From: JAHDBG01 sp963922685
GTDB taxonomy: Bacteria; Pseudomonadota; Gammaproteobacteria; Chromatiales; Chromatiaceae
Reading direction: 5' to 3'
DNA length: 64,000 nt
Assembly: GCA_963922685.1 (NCBI GenBank)
Contig: CAWUJM010000003.1
Coordinates: 1 to 64,000 of the forward strand
Under the pieces are notes generated by a model that saw only the letters and a program-made list of their open reading frames with translations, did not search any database and had not been told where the DNA came from. The first letter of the stretch is position 1. The number at the start of each line of letters is the position of its first letter. The translations under genes and the position numbers were made by a program. This document shows positions 17,556 to 25,805 of the stretch, one piece after another.

Positions 17556-17645
17556 TGGCGGAGAGAGAGGGATTCGAACCCTCGATAGACTATCGCCTAT
17601 ACACGCTTTCCAGGCGTGCTCCTTAAACCACTCGGACACCTCTCC
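17556..17645 (-). tRNA. tRNA-Ser (GGA)
   Basis: A 90-nt class II tRNA beginning GGAGAGGTGTCCGAGTGG, with loop CTGGAAA giving anticodon GGA (reads UCC), a long variable arm, T-arm GGGTTCGAATCCC and encoded CCA. Its 5' end is 3 bp from the start of the divergent ABC ATPase gene. Confidence 0.95.
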
Positions 17646-17648
17646 TGC

Positions 17649-18515
17649 ATGACTGGAAATCAGTTTCATCCACCTGACAGGCGTTTGCTGTTACATTGTC
17701 AGGATAAGGATATCTGTATACCCGGGCAGGGTCAGGCACATCAGATTCTGGTCAGACAATTGTCCTGGCAGATCCATACCGGGGAATGCTGGGCTGTTCT
17801 GGGCCCGAACGGCACTGGTAAGAGTACACTGTTACACACCCTGAGCGGCCTGCATTCGTGTGACATTCAGGATATATTCTGGCAGAAGCACCCGTTGTTC
17901 GGCTATTCTGCCCGGCAGCGTGCCCGCTATATCGGGCTGTTGCTGCAACAAAGCCACACCGGACTGCAGAACACAGCACTGGAGCTGGTACTGACCGGCA
18001 CTTATCCCCACCATGCCGGTTGGTATCAGGAAGATGCAACTGATCAGCAGGCTGCGCGACATGCCCTGGCCTGTGTTGGCCTGGACAGGCAGGCGCATAC
18101 CCCTCTGGCGGCATTATCCGGTGGTGAATTACGTCGTGCAGAAATAGCTCGCCTGCTGGTACAGAACCCGACACTGGCCATGCTGGATGAACCGCTGAAC
18201 CATCTGGATATCAGCCAGCAGATGGAGATGCTGCATCTGTTACAACAACATTTTCAGAACCGGCAACAGGCTCTGGTACTGGTGATGCACGATCTGAATC
18301 TGGCCCGCCACATCGCCAGCCATTGTTTATTATTATTCAGTGATGGACACTGGCAGGCAGGAGAAACCGCCACGGTTGCCAGTGTCAGAGCACTATCTGA
18401 CCTGATGGATTATCCACTCATTGAGTTCCGCTCGCCGGTTGGCAGACAACTCAGCTGTTATCCTGGCCCAGTCCCATCGCTCGCAGGTTCGCCTGAGGTG
18501 GTAGCTTCAGAGTAG
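17649..18515 (+). CDS. Orphan ABC transporter ATPase, FecE/BtuD/HmuV type
   Basis: The ATPase subunit of an importer. Walker A is GPNGTGKST (about 52-60), the Q-loop is near LLLQQS, the signature is LSGGE (156-160), Walker B is LAMLDEP (176-182), and the switch His is in VMHDLNLARH. The set matches ATPases of iron-siderophore, haem or cobalamin importers. No permease or binding protein is adjacent, so its partner is elsewhere. The open frame reaches into tRNA-Ser at 17616; the ATG at 17649 avoids that overlap. Its 3' end overlaps the convergent hydrolase gene by 65 bp. Confidence 0.85.
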   Translation: MTGNQFHPPDRRLLLHCQDKDICIPGQGQAHQILVRQLSWQIHTGECWAVLGPNGTGKSTLLHTLSGLHSCDIQDIFWQKHPLFGYSARQRARYIGLLLQQSHTGLQNTALELVLTGTYPHHAGWYQEDATDQQAARHALACVGLDRQAHTPLAALSGGELRRAEIARLLVQNPTLAMLDEPLNHLDISQQMEMLHLLQQHFQNRQQALVLVMHDLNLARHIASHCLLLFSDGHWQAGETATVASVRALSDLMDYPLIEFRSPVGRQLSCYPGPVPSLAGSPEVVASE

Positions 18516-19818
18516 CACTGGCTTCTTCTTTCCATTCATTCCGGGCGTCCTTTCCCGCCCGGTGATCATTCCAGTTGACCCAGTCTGACGGCGCAAATCT
18601 CTCGGAAGTGACTGCAGGCGTATCCGCGCCCAGCGTCAGCAACCGGTGGTGCTCATTCAGATAACGTGATGCGTCCTGCACGTAGTCTGTTCTGTTCTCA
18701 GTAACTTCACGCTCTTCTGCAAAACCATGTTTGTTCACTAACCCGCCACGAGCAGCTTCACTGATCCCATATCTGTTCGCAAATAAACGGGTATAGGTCT
18801 GTTGTGCATCGGATACTGTCATATCAAATGATTTCGTAAATACAGAACCGTGTTGCACCAGAAACTGCCATGCCAGATGTCCAATCAGCTTGGCACTGTC
18901 TGCAACTTCAGGGCACGACAGTTCTACGTTCACTAAGTCTGAATGATTGCCCGGGAATGGCAGAAAATGTACATGAGGCTTCGTATGGTCGGGGTTTAAA
19001 CTATCCGGATTACCTTGTTTACCATGCTGGCTGCGCGGTGCAAGTAACTTCATATTGCTCCGGTCAGTGGGTTCAAAAAAACTGCCATTTTCATCCAGTG
19101 CCAGTACAGCAGCATAGTGGCGTACATTCTGCGGAATCAGCAAATTGTCATCAGTCCATGTATCACCAATCAGCGGTATCTTCTGACCTGGCACCGGGTC
19201 AATTGCGAAGATATTAATATTAATCGTATCTTCGAATACTTCAAATAGCTTATTTGCTGTCTTCAGGCAACTGACGGCACCCCGGCTCCAGCCAACCAGG
19301 TTAATCGTATCAATGGGGCGACCCGCAGACCATTTCAGATGAGTCAGTAACCAGCATGCCTTGTACACATTGTCATCCCAGCCAGAACCGTCTAATGTCC
19401 CTGAGAGTTTTGAAAGCCAATCCCAATTAAATAAATTAATTTTTGAGTTTTTATCAGTATTGCCCGTAAAATCTTTCTGGAATCCGGAAGTTTTTTTGCG
19501 ATCTAAAGCCGGGTTGATCTCTGTCGCATCTTTATTTTTACTCGTGTTTAATAACGGATTATCCTTTCCGGGAAAGTCCTTTGAACCCGGTCCCTCACAA
19601 ATCAGGTAAGTCGGATCTTTTGTCTCCAGTGTATAAGGTAGGGGGTTATCTTTCGTAGGTGTCGCGGTCTGCACAATCTTTGCCTCGGTGCCTGCTGCTG
19701 CCTGGCTCAGTTGTGCAATCAGTTCTTTTGGCTCTGTATTCGGGTCATAATCTGTATTCCGGTCATAATTGGTGCCATGAAAAAACACAGTGAATACATT
19801 ATCCGGTATCGTTGACAT
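18451..19818 (-). CDS. DUF2235-like alpha/beta hydrolase (possible lipase effector)
   Basis: The N-terminal FFHGTNYDRN and the nucleophile elbow GWSRG (Ser178) are followed by IDPVPG (Asp207) and PFPGNHSDL (His292, Asp294). This is the Ser-Asp-His order of DUF2235 and Tle1-type phospholipases (FDGT, GFSRGA, WFPGxHSDVGG). Residues 50-145 form a polar insertion. There is no signal peptide, and no vgrG or T6SS gene is nearby. A toxin role is only a possibility; a cytosolic esterase is the alternative. GGAGAC upstream supports the start. It overlaps the convergent ABC gene by 65 bp. Confidence 0.6.
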   Translation of the reverse strand: MSTIPDNVFTVFFHGTNYDRNTDYDPNTEPKELIAQLSQAAAGTEAKIVQTATPTKDNPLPYTLETKDPTYLICEGPGSKDFPGKDNPLLNTSKNKDATEINPALDRKKTSGFQKDFTGNTDKNSKINLFNWDWLSKLSGTLDGSGWDDNVYKACWLLTHLKWSAGRPIDTINLVGWSRGAVSCLKTANKLFEVFEDTININIFAIDPVPGQKIPLIGDTWTDDNLLIPQNVRHYAAVLALDENGSFFEPTDRSNMKLLAPRSQHGKQGNPDSLNPDHTKPHVHFLPFPGNHSDLVNVELSCPEVADSAKLIGHLAWQFLVQHGSVFTKSFDMTVSDAQQTYTRLFANRYGISEAARGGLVNKHGFAEEREVTENRTDYVQDASRYLNEHHRLLTLGADTPAVTSERFAPSDWVNWNDHRAGKDARNEWKEEASATLKLPPQANLRAMGLGQDNS

Positions 19819-19857
19819 ATGCGAGTCTCCTGCTTATGTCTGTGGATTTATTAATTC

Positions 19858-19934
19858 TGGTCGGAGTGAAAGGATTCGAACCTTCGACCCCCGCCTCCCG
19901 AAGACGGTGCTCTACCAGGCTGAGCTACACTCCG
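19858..19934 (-). tRNA. tRNA-Pro (CGG)
   Basis: A 77-nt cloverleaf beginning CGGAGTGTAGCTCAGCCTGG, with loop TTCGGGA giving anticodon CGG (reads CCG), T-arm AAGGTTCGAATCCTT and encoded CCA. It starts 7 bp after the ispB stop on the same strand, so it may be co-transcribed with ispB. Confidence 0.95.
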
Positions 19935-19941
19935 TTATATT

Positions 19942-20910
19942 TCACGACTGTCGTGCAATGGCAAAGTCTGCCAGTGATGATAAACTTACGCGATAGACAC
20001 TATCCGGCAGTGACTGTATCGCCTGTTGCGCCAGGTCAACATGCTGTTGCGCCAGTTGCTGACAATAATCAAACGCATCTGTTGACTGAATCGCAGTGAC
20101 CACTTCATCCAGTCGGTCCACACAACCTGCCTGAATGATCTGACGCAGCCGCTCCTGTGTTGCCGCATCGCTCATCTGCAGAGCGCGTAACACCGGCAGG
20201 GTGAGTTTGCCCTCGGCCAGGTCGTCGCCCGGATTTTTGCCGATCTGCTGCGACGAGGCACAATAGTCTAACATATCATCCACGATCTGGAACGCTATAC
20301 CGAGATGATAACCATAATCGGCACAGGCTTGTTCCTGGCTGGCATCAGCCTGGCTGATCACAGCACCCAAGCGGGAGCCTGCTGCGAACAGGGTGGCTGT
20401 CTTGCGCGCAATGATTTCCAGATAACCGGTCTCATCCAGATCGGGATCGTGACTGCGCATCAGCTGCATCACTTCGCCTTCCGCAATCCGGTTGGTTGCA
20501 CCTGATAAGATGTCCATGATCTGCATATTATCTAACGCTACCATCATGCGGAAGGTGTGCGAATAGATAAAATCGCCGACCAGCACACTGGCGGCATTCC
20601 CCCAGACCTGATTGGCGGTTTCCTGGCTGCGACGCTGTTCCGAACCATCGACCACGTCATCATGCAGCAGGGTTGCCGTATGAATGAATTCAATGATGGC
20701 GGCTAAACGAATATGTTGTGTGCCAGCATAGCCGGACGCATGTGCCGACAGCAACACCAGCAGCGGGCGCAGCCGTTTGCCGCCACTGCTGATCATATGA
20801 TGTCCGATCTGATTGATCAGTACAATGTCAGATGCCAGTGAATCCAGAATCAACTGATCCGTTGCGCGTAAGTCATCCGCCATCAAGGCACGAACTGCGT
20901 TAAAATCCAT
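19942..20910 (-). CDS. ispB: Octaprenyl diphosphate synthase IspB
   Basis: A long-chain trans-prenyl diphosphate synthase that makes the ubiquinone side chain. The first Asp-rich motif is LLHDDVVDGSEQRR (D84, D85, D88), the second is FQIVDDMLDY (D211, D212, D215), and SGGKRLRPL is near the N-terminus. Length 322 aa is standard. Product chain length cannot be read with certainty. It is followed immediately by tRNA-Pro. Confidence 0.93.
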   Translation of the reverse strand: MDFNAVRALMADDLRATDQLILDSLASDIVLINQIGHHMISSGGKRLRPLLVLLSAHASGYAGTQHIRLAAIIEFIHTATLLHDDVVDGSEQRRSQETANQVWGNAASVLVGDFIYSHTFRMMVALDNMQIMDILSGATNRIAEGEVMQLMRSHDPDLDETGYLEIIARKTATLFAAGSRLGAVISQADASQEQACADYGYHLGIAFQIVDDMLDYCASSQQIGKNPGDDLAEGKLTLPVLRALQMSDAATQERLRQIIQAGCVDRLDEVVTAIQSTDAFDYCQQLAQQHVDLAQQAIQSLPDSVYRVSLSSLADFAIARQS

Positions 20911-20959
20911 GAGTAAACTTAAAGTCTGCAGGAACCACCCTTAGAACCGGATGCGGATT

Positions 20960-21901
20960 ATGACACAATCCTTACGTCTTGTATTTGCCGGCACGCCTGC
21001 CTTTGCTGTGCCCACATTGCAGGCCCTGCTGGCTAGTGAGCATGATGTGGTCGCTGTCTATACCCGACCGGAACGTCCTGCCGGACGCGGGCGTAAGGTA
21101 ACTATCAGCCCGGTCGGGGCCCTGGCAGTACAGGCCGGACTGCCGATTGTTCAGCCAGCCCATTTTAAGGATACCACAACCGTCAGTGCGCTGGCTGCCT
21201 GGCAGCCGGATCTGATGATTGTGGTTGCCTACGGGTTAATATTACCCGCTGCTGTGCTGAATATCCCGAGGCTCGGATGTGTCAATGTGCATGCTTCATT
21301 ACTGCCGCGCTGGCGCGGTGCTGCCCCGATTCAGCGCGCGATTGCAGATGGCGATCGTGAAACTGGTATTTCTGTGATGCAGATGGATGCCGGGTTAGAT
21401 ACCGGGCCGGTGTTTCTTACCCGTTCCCTGCCGATTGAAGTGACGGACAATGCACAGACCCTGAGCGACAGGCTGGCGATCCGGGGTGCTGATGCCCTGC
21501 TTGCGGCCTTACCCGGCATCGCGGATGGCAGCCTTGCTGCGACACCACAACCGACATATGGTAAGACGTATGCTCGTCGCCTGCAGAAGTCCGAGGCCTG
21601 GATTAACTGGCGTCAGGCTGCTGCCTGTATCAATCGTCAGATCCGGGCGTTTAATCCCTGGCCTGTGGCACAAACCCGGTGGCAGAATCAGACGTTGCGC
21701 ATCTGGCAGGCGCAACTGTATCCGCCAGCAACCACGTACACGCCTGCCGGCACCGTATTTCAGGCTGACCCGACAGGTATTGTGGTCGCTACTGGTGCCG
21801 GTTCCATCTGTATCACGCGATTACAGTTACCCGGCAGGCAGGTGGTTGCTGCCGCAGACTTTGTGAATGCACATGCTATAGCGGGTGCACAGTTAAGCTG
21901 A
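20960..21901 (+). CDS. fmt: Methionyl-tRNA formyltransferase Fmt
   Basis: Formylates initiator Met-tRNA. LRLVFAGTPAFAVPTL opens the N-terminal domain, HASLLPRWRGAAPIQ carries the catalytic Asn-His region (N in VNVHASLLP), and MDAGLDTGPV completes the active site. The C-terminal OB-like domain is present. The ATG at 20951 is in frame, but homology begins at MTQSLRLVFAGTP (20960). Ribosome-binding signals are weak for both. The usual partner def is not adjacent. Confidence 0.95.
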   Translation: MTQSLRLVFAGTPAFAVPTLQALLASEHDVVAVYTRPERPAGRGRKVTISPVGALAVQAGLPIVQPAHFKDTTTVSALAAWQPDLMIVVAYGLILPAAVLNIPRLGCVNVHASLLPRWRGAAPIQRAIADGDRETGISVMQMDAGLDTGPVFLTRSLPIEVTDNAQTLSDRLAIRGADALLAALPGIADGSLAATPQPTYGKTYARRLQKSEAWINWRQAAACINRQIRAFNPWPVAQTRWQNQTLRIWQAQLYPPATTYTPAGTVFQADPTGIVVATGAGSICITRLQLPGRQVVAAADFVNAHAIAGAQLS

Positions 21902-21942
21902 CGCAGTGCCTGACTGAGGCCTCCTCAAGTGGAGATGGAATT

Positions 21943-22128
21943 ATGCCGACCTGGTTACAGATTGGTTCTGCACTACTCATTGTCGGCCTGTTGGTATTTT
22001 TATGGCCGCAGGCGAAACACTGGATGAAAAACAGTCCGGCGGCTCAGCCCGGCGACTGGTTCGGCCTGATTCTGCCCCTTATCGGCCTGGTATTGTTTGT
22101 GATGTTTCTGATTGCATCAGTACGCTAA
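21943..22128 (+). CDS. Small two-TM membrane protein
   Basis: A 61-aa protein with two hydrophobic helices (about 6-22 and 41-59) joined by a short polar loop PQAKHWMKNSPAAQPGDW. GGAG lies before the ATG. It lies 41 bp after fmt on the same strand and is probably co-transcribed. I do not recognise a function. Confidence 0.7.
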   Translation: MPTWLQIGSALLIVGLLVFLWPQAKHWMKNSPAAQPGDWFGLILPLIGLVLFVMFLIASVR

Positions 22129-22143
22129 CTGAGCGTTGAGCCG

Positions 22144-22636
22144 GGGTGTAGTGGTCTAATAATGTCGTACCATTTGAAGGGGGTTTTACCCCCTTTCTTG
22201 CCAAACACCGACATCAGGAGATTAATCTCATGCCACGGAAATCTTATCCACCCGAGTTTAAGCAGGAAACAGCCAGTCTGGTTCTTCTCTGGATCATGGC
22301 TATACCCGAAAAGCCGCCGCAGAAGCCATGGGGGTCAGTCACACGGCGTTAGATCGTTGGGTCAGACAACTGAGCCAGGAACATAACGGTGAAACCCTCG
22401 AAAAAGGCCAGGCCATTACAGAAACGCAGCGTGAGATACAAGATCTGAAGGCCCGGATCAGGCGATTAGAGCGGGAGAAAGCCATCTTAAAAAAGGCTAC
22501 AGCACTCTTGATGTCGGAAATGACCAACGTACTCTTGGATAATGATATTGAAGGCTGTAAAACAACTGAATCTTTGATAGATGAAACCCAGGACATTCCA
22601 GTGTATGATAAGTCTGGTTTGTATGGGGGGGTATAA
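22144..22636 (+). pseudogene. IS3-family insertion sequence remnant (frameshifted orfA)
   Basis: ATG at 22230, after AGGAG, opens an IS3-type OrfA (MPRKSYPPEFKQETASLVL). Near 22290 the frame breaks, and DHGYTRKAAAEAMGVSHTAL continues in another frame. The leucine-zipper part LKARIRRLEREKAILKKAT is intact. After LLMSE (about 22523) the reading frame runs into unrelated AT-rich DNA. OrfB and the right end are missing. TGTAGTGGTCTAATAATG at 22147 may be the left IS end. It is inactive. Confidence 0.8.
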
Positions 22637-22705
22637 AGATTTCAATGAAATGCTAATGGATAGGGCTTCTGTTAGTTTCAGGAAGAAAATTAATTCTGGT
22701 TTTTA

Positions 22706-23074
22706 TTATGACAAAATACGCAAGTAATCAGATAGTTCTATTGCATCTATTAAACCTTCAGCTACTTTAATGATAATTTCCCCTATTTCCTCAGTATCAA
22801 ATTTTAATGTAATCCCATTTCTACGCAGAACTGTATCCATTGCAATAAATGCTGTTCTTTTGTTTGCATCATTAAACGCATGACCAACAGCAATGACTAC
22901 AGCATAAGTAGCTGCCAGATCATATGTGTCTTTAATTGTTCCGTAAAGAATACGGTTTTTGACACGATTAACAACTGAATCAATAGATTTATTGGCAGAT
23001 AATCCTTGTAGTTCCTGGGGTTTAATACATTTTTCATGGATATTAAGTACATCTTTGGTACTAAGAAGCTTCAT
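22706..23074 (-). CDS. doc: Doc-type Fic-domain toxin
   Basis: A Fic fold with HAFNDANKRTA (about 65-75), the Doc version of HxFx(D/N)(A/G)NKR. Doc phosphorylates EF-Tu and stops translation. Length 122 aa matches. The ATG lies 1 bp after the stop of the upstream antitoxin-like gene (TGAAATG). Codon use and GC are lower than in the chromosome around it, and the gene follows an IS remnant, both signs of transfer. Confidence 0.88.
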   Translation of the reverse strand: MKLLSTKDVLNIHEKCIKPQELQGLSANKSIDSVVNRVKNRILYGTIKDTYDLAATYAVVIAVGHAFNDANKRTAFIAMDTVLRRNGITLKFDTEEIGEIIIKVAEGLIDAIELSDYLRILS

Positions 23075-23075
23075 T

Positions 23076-23318
23076 TCACTTGTTTTTTAGATAATCAAGT
23101 ACACCTTGATTTTGTTTAATAGATTCATCAACAGTTTTTTGGATATCTGAATTGCCAGCATAGCCCTCAACTACATGTTTTGGTAAAAAATAATCCAAGG
23201 TAGTGTTGTCATCCAACGAATCTGCTGGTGAATCCACTATTTCAGTGAGAATACTAGCACTTTTTTGTGCTTTTCCTGAAGACAAGGTTTTTTTAGTTAA
23301 TAATTCTTTCATTTCCAA
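23076..23318 (-). CDS. Putative antitoxin of the Doc-type toxin
   Basis: An 80-aa polar protein directly upstream of the Doc gene on the same strand. The C-terminal part (HVVEGYAGNSDIQKTVDES) could form the toxin-neutralising segment. No clear Phd or AbrB DNA-binding motif is visible, so the antitoxin call rests on position, size and base composition. It is AT-rich like its partner. Confidence 0.6.
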   Translation of the reverse strand: MEMKELLTKKTLSSGKAQKSASILTEIVDSPADSLDDNTTLDYFLPKHVVEGYAGNSDIQKTVDESIKQNQGVLDYLKNK

Positions 23319-23619
23319 ATTTCCTATAAGTTACCTGATAATTGCTTTTTGTCAAATGATTTGAGTTTCTGGAGTTTTAGAAAATCAAAAAACGACTTGA
23401 TATAGTGTAAAAGCCTGATTTAGGTATTGCTTTTGAACGCAAAGGCTATTAGGGCTCGGTCTCTGGAGAGGTATTTGTCTGATACAGTTTAAGGAGACCA
23501 CCATGAATGCTGCCACCTACGATCAGGTTCCGAAAGAACTGTGTGACTGGATTACGGTATTAGCCCACTACAGGTTTGATTTCTCGTAGCTTGCGGAGGG
23601 GTTCTTCATTTTCATCCGC
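23319..23619. other. AT-rich gap with remnant short ORF
   Basis: The first half is AT-rich upstream DNA of the toxin-antitoxin pair. At 23503-23589 a 28-codon frame (starting MNAATYDQVPKELCDWITVL) follows an excellent Shine-Dalgarno (AAGGAG, 6 bases before ATG) and ends in TAG. It looks like the 5' end of a lost gene, perhaps of a mobile element. I could not identify the parent. Confidence 0.4.
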
Positions 23620-24984
23620 TTACCTGTCGGGCAGGGCAATGCCGGTGATCTTTTTGTACAGTGCGACAGCATAAGAGTCGGTCATACCGGAAATGAAATC
23701 GGTCAGGTGCAGCAACCGGGTGTAGGGCGTCGCAGTCGGGTGATCCGGTGGCAGGATAAATTGTGCGGGTATCAGTTTGATCAGCATCCGGCTGTGTGCA
23801 CTGGCCCCGGTACCATGCTGCGCCACGTCGTCAATGACCGGGAGAAAATAATTCAGCAGATCGCCGATGACCCGGAAGCCGGCAGCCTGGATTTCAACCA
23901 CTTCCGGTGCGCAATAGATGTGTGTCCGGGCCAGATGTAACAATTCGTCCAGCTGTGCCCGGCAATTGAACTGATCTGAGAGTGGCTGATCCATCTGACC
24001 CTGCCGGATGGCCGTGGCCTGATCCAGAAAGCAGCTGGCAGCCTGTTTAATCATTGCACCAATCGTCTTTGCCCGTAAAAACTCAATCCGGTCTTTGCGT
24101 TCACAGATATGTTGCAGGCGATCTCTGGCCGGATCCTGCGCAGGCAGCAATGCACTCAGCGCGTCTGCGGCGGTATCATAGGTCAGATGTCCCAGGCGGT
24201 AGCCGTCTTCTATATCAATGATGCGGTAGGCAATGTCATCGGCAGCCTCGACCAGAAATGCCAGCGGATGCCGGTGCCAGGCCTGAGTATGGTCGGGATG
24301 CGGGATCAGGCCAGTCGCTGCTGCGATCTGTTTGAATAAGTCAGAATCAGCGACATGGATGCCATGTTTTTTTGCACTGACCCCGAATAATGCCGGGCCG
24401 GTCAGATGAGCCGTACGAGGGTATTTGCTGAAGGTAGCCAGGGTGGCACAGGTCAGTTGCAGACCGCCGGCATTGTCCGGATTCTGTAGTCGGGTGATGA
24501 TGCGCAGGCCTTGAGCATTGCCCTCGAACGCCAGAAAATCGGCCTGTTCGTGCTCGCTCAGCCGGGCCAGATAGTGCCGGGCACAGGGTGAGGTGCTGGC
24601 CCAGTGGCGAATGGCTTCTTCACCTGAATGGCCGAATGGTGGATTGCCGATGTCATGTGCCAGACAGGCAGCAGCGCAGATGTTGCCGATATCCGTGGCC
24701 CGGGTGTCTGCCAGATCGTGCGGGTGACGCTCAATCAGGGTCTGGCCGACCCGGGTACCGAGTGATCGGCCAATGCTGGAGGCCTCCAGGCTATGGGTCA
24801 GCCGGGTGCGCACATAATCTATCTTGGAGAGGGGAAAGACCTGCGTTTTGTCCTGCAGACGGCGGAACGCCGAGCAGAAAATGATCCGGTCAAAATCACG
24901 CTGGTAATCCGTGCGCAGCGGATCGTCTGCAGGCTTGCTGGCCGTGCCGAGGCGTTGTGGTGTGAGGAGGTGCGTCCAGGACAT
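23620..24984 (-). CDS. dgt: dGTP triphosphohydrolase (Dgt, HD domain)
   Basis: Hydrolyses dGTP/dNTPs to nucleosides and tripolyphosphate. The HD-domain metal ligands are in RLTHSLEA (His64), AHDIGNPPFGHSGE (H110, D111) and the later EAADDIAYRI. The DPLRTDYQRDFDRIIFCSAF start is typical. Length 454 aa. It is 5 bp downstream of mutM on the same strand, giving a nucleotide-pool/DNA-repair pair. Confidence 0.92.
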   Translation of the reverse strand: MSWTHLLTPQRLGTASKPADDPLRTDYQRDFDRIIFCSAFRRLQDKTQVFPLSKIDYVRTRLTHSLEASSIGRSLGTRVGQTLIERHPHDLADTRATDIGNICAAACLAHDIGNPPFGHSGEEAIRHWASTSPCARHYLARLSEHEQADFLAFEGNAQGLRIITRLQNPDNAGGLQLTCATLATFSKYPRTAHLTGPALFGVSAKKHGIHVADSDLFKQIAAATGLIPHPDHTQAWHRHPLAFLVEAADDIAYRIIDIEDGYRLGHLTYDTAADALSALLPAQDPARDRLQHICERKDRIEFLRAKTIGAMIKQAASCFLDQATAIRQGQMDQPLSDQFNCRAQLDELLHLARTHIYCAPEVVEIQAAGFRVIGDLLNYFLPVIDDVAQHGTGASAHSRMLIKLIPAQFILPPDHPTATPYTRLLHLTDFISGMTDSYAVALYKKITGIALPDR

Positions 24985-24989
24985 GGATA

Positions 24990-25802
24990 TCAGTGTTGGC
25001 AGTGAGGGCAGTAGACGCTGCTGCGCTGACCGATGCGTTGCATCCGCAGTCGGGTCTGGCAGCGAGGACAGGGTTCGTCGGCACGTCCGTAGACCTGCAG
25101 CTGGTGCCGGAAATAGCCCGGCTTGCCATCTTCCTGCTGAAAATCACGCAGGGTGGTGCCGCCCTGATCTATTGCTGTACTGAGTATCTGCCGGATTGCG
25201 GCAACTAGCCGGTTCAGTCGGACCCGGGCGATGCGGTATGCAGCGCGATTCGGATGGATTCCGGCAGCGTATAAGGCCTCAGTTGCATAGATGTTACCGA
25301 CGCCGACTACGATTTTTCCATCCATCAGGACTGTCTTGATCGCTGTCCGGCGTTGCCGGGTGCAGGCATACAGGTAGTCGGTGTGAAAGGCCGGACTGAG
25401 TGGTTCCGGGCCCAGATGGCGGAGCAGGGGATGCTGGTCTGGAGAGGTATCAGTCCAGAGTACAGCACCGAACCGGCGCGGATCACGCAGTCGCAGACAG
25501 TGTGAGCTGAACCGGATATCCAGATGGTCGTGGGTTTGCGGGGGGGTGTCGATGGGCAGGACACGCAGACTGCCGGACATACCCAGATGAATCAGCAGGG
25601 TGCCTGCCGTGTCGCAGGTCAGCAGAAGATATTTTGCGCGACGGCTGATCTGCTGCACGGTGCGGCCTGGCAATAAGGTTGCCAGGTCGGGCAGGGGCCA
25701 GCGCAGGGTCTGGCGACGTACGATCACACTGGTGATCGTACGTCCGGTCAGGTACGGGCTGATACCGCGCCGGGTGGTTTCGACCTCAGGCAGTTCCGGC
25801 AC
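24990..25802 (-). CDS. mutM: Formamidopyrimidine-DNA glycosylase MutM (Fpg)
   Basis: Excises 8-oxoguanine and FapyG. The mature N-terminus PELPEVE supplies the catalytic Pro and Glu. The C-terminal zinc finger has CPRC...CPHC, and GVGNIYATEALYAAGIHP is present. Length 270 aa. It lies 3 bp after nadE and 5 bp before dgt, all on the same strand, so an operon is likely. Confidence 0.96.
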   Translation of the reverse strand: MPELPEVETTRRGISPYLTGRTITSVIVRRQTLRWPLPDLATLLPGRTVQQISRRAKYLLLTCDTAGTLLIHLGMSGSLRVLPIDTPPQTHDHLDIRFSSHCLRLRDPRRFGAVLWTDTSPDQHPLLRHLGPEPLSPAFHTDYLYACTRQRRTAIKTVLMDGKIVVGVGNIYATEALYAAGIHPNRAAYRIARVRLNRLVAAIRQILSTAIDQGGTTLRDFQQEDGKPGYFRHQLQVYGRADEPCPRCQTRLRMQRIGQRSSVYCPHCQH

Positions 25803-25805
25803 TGG

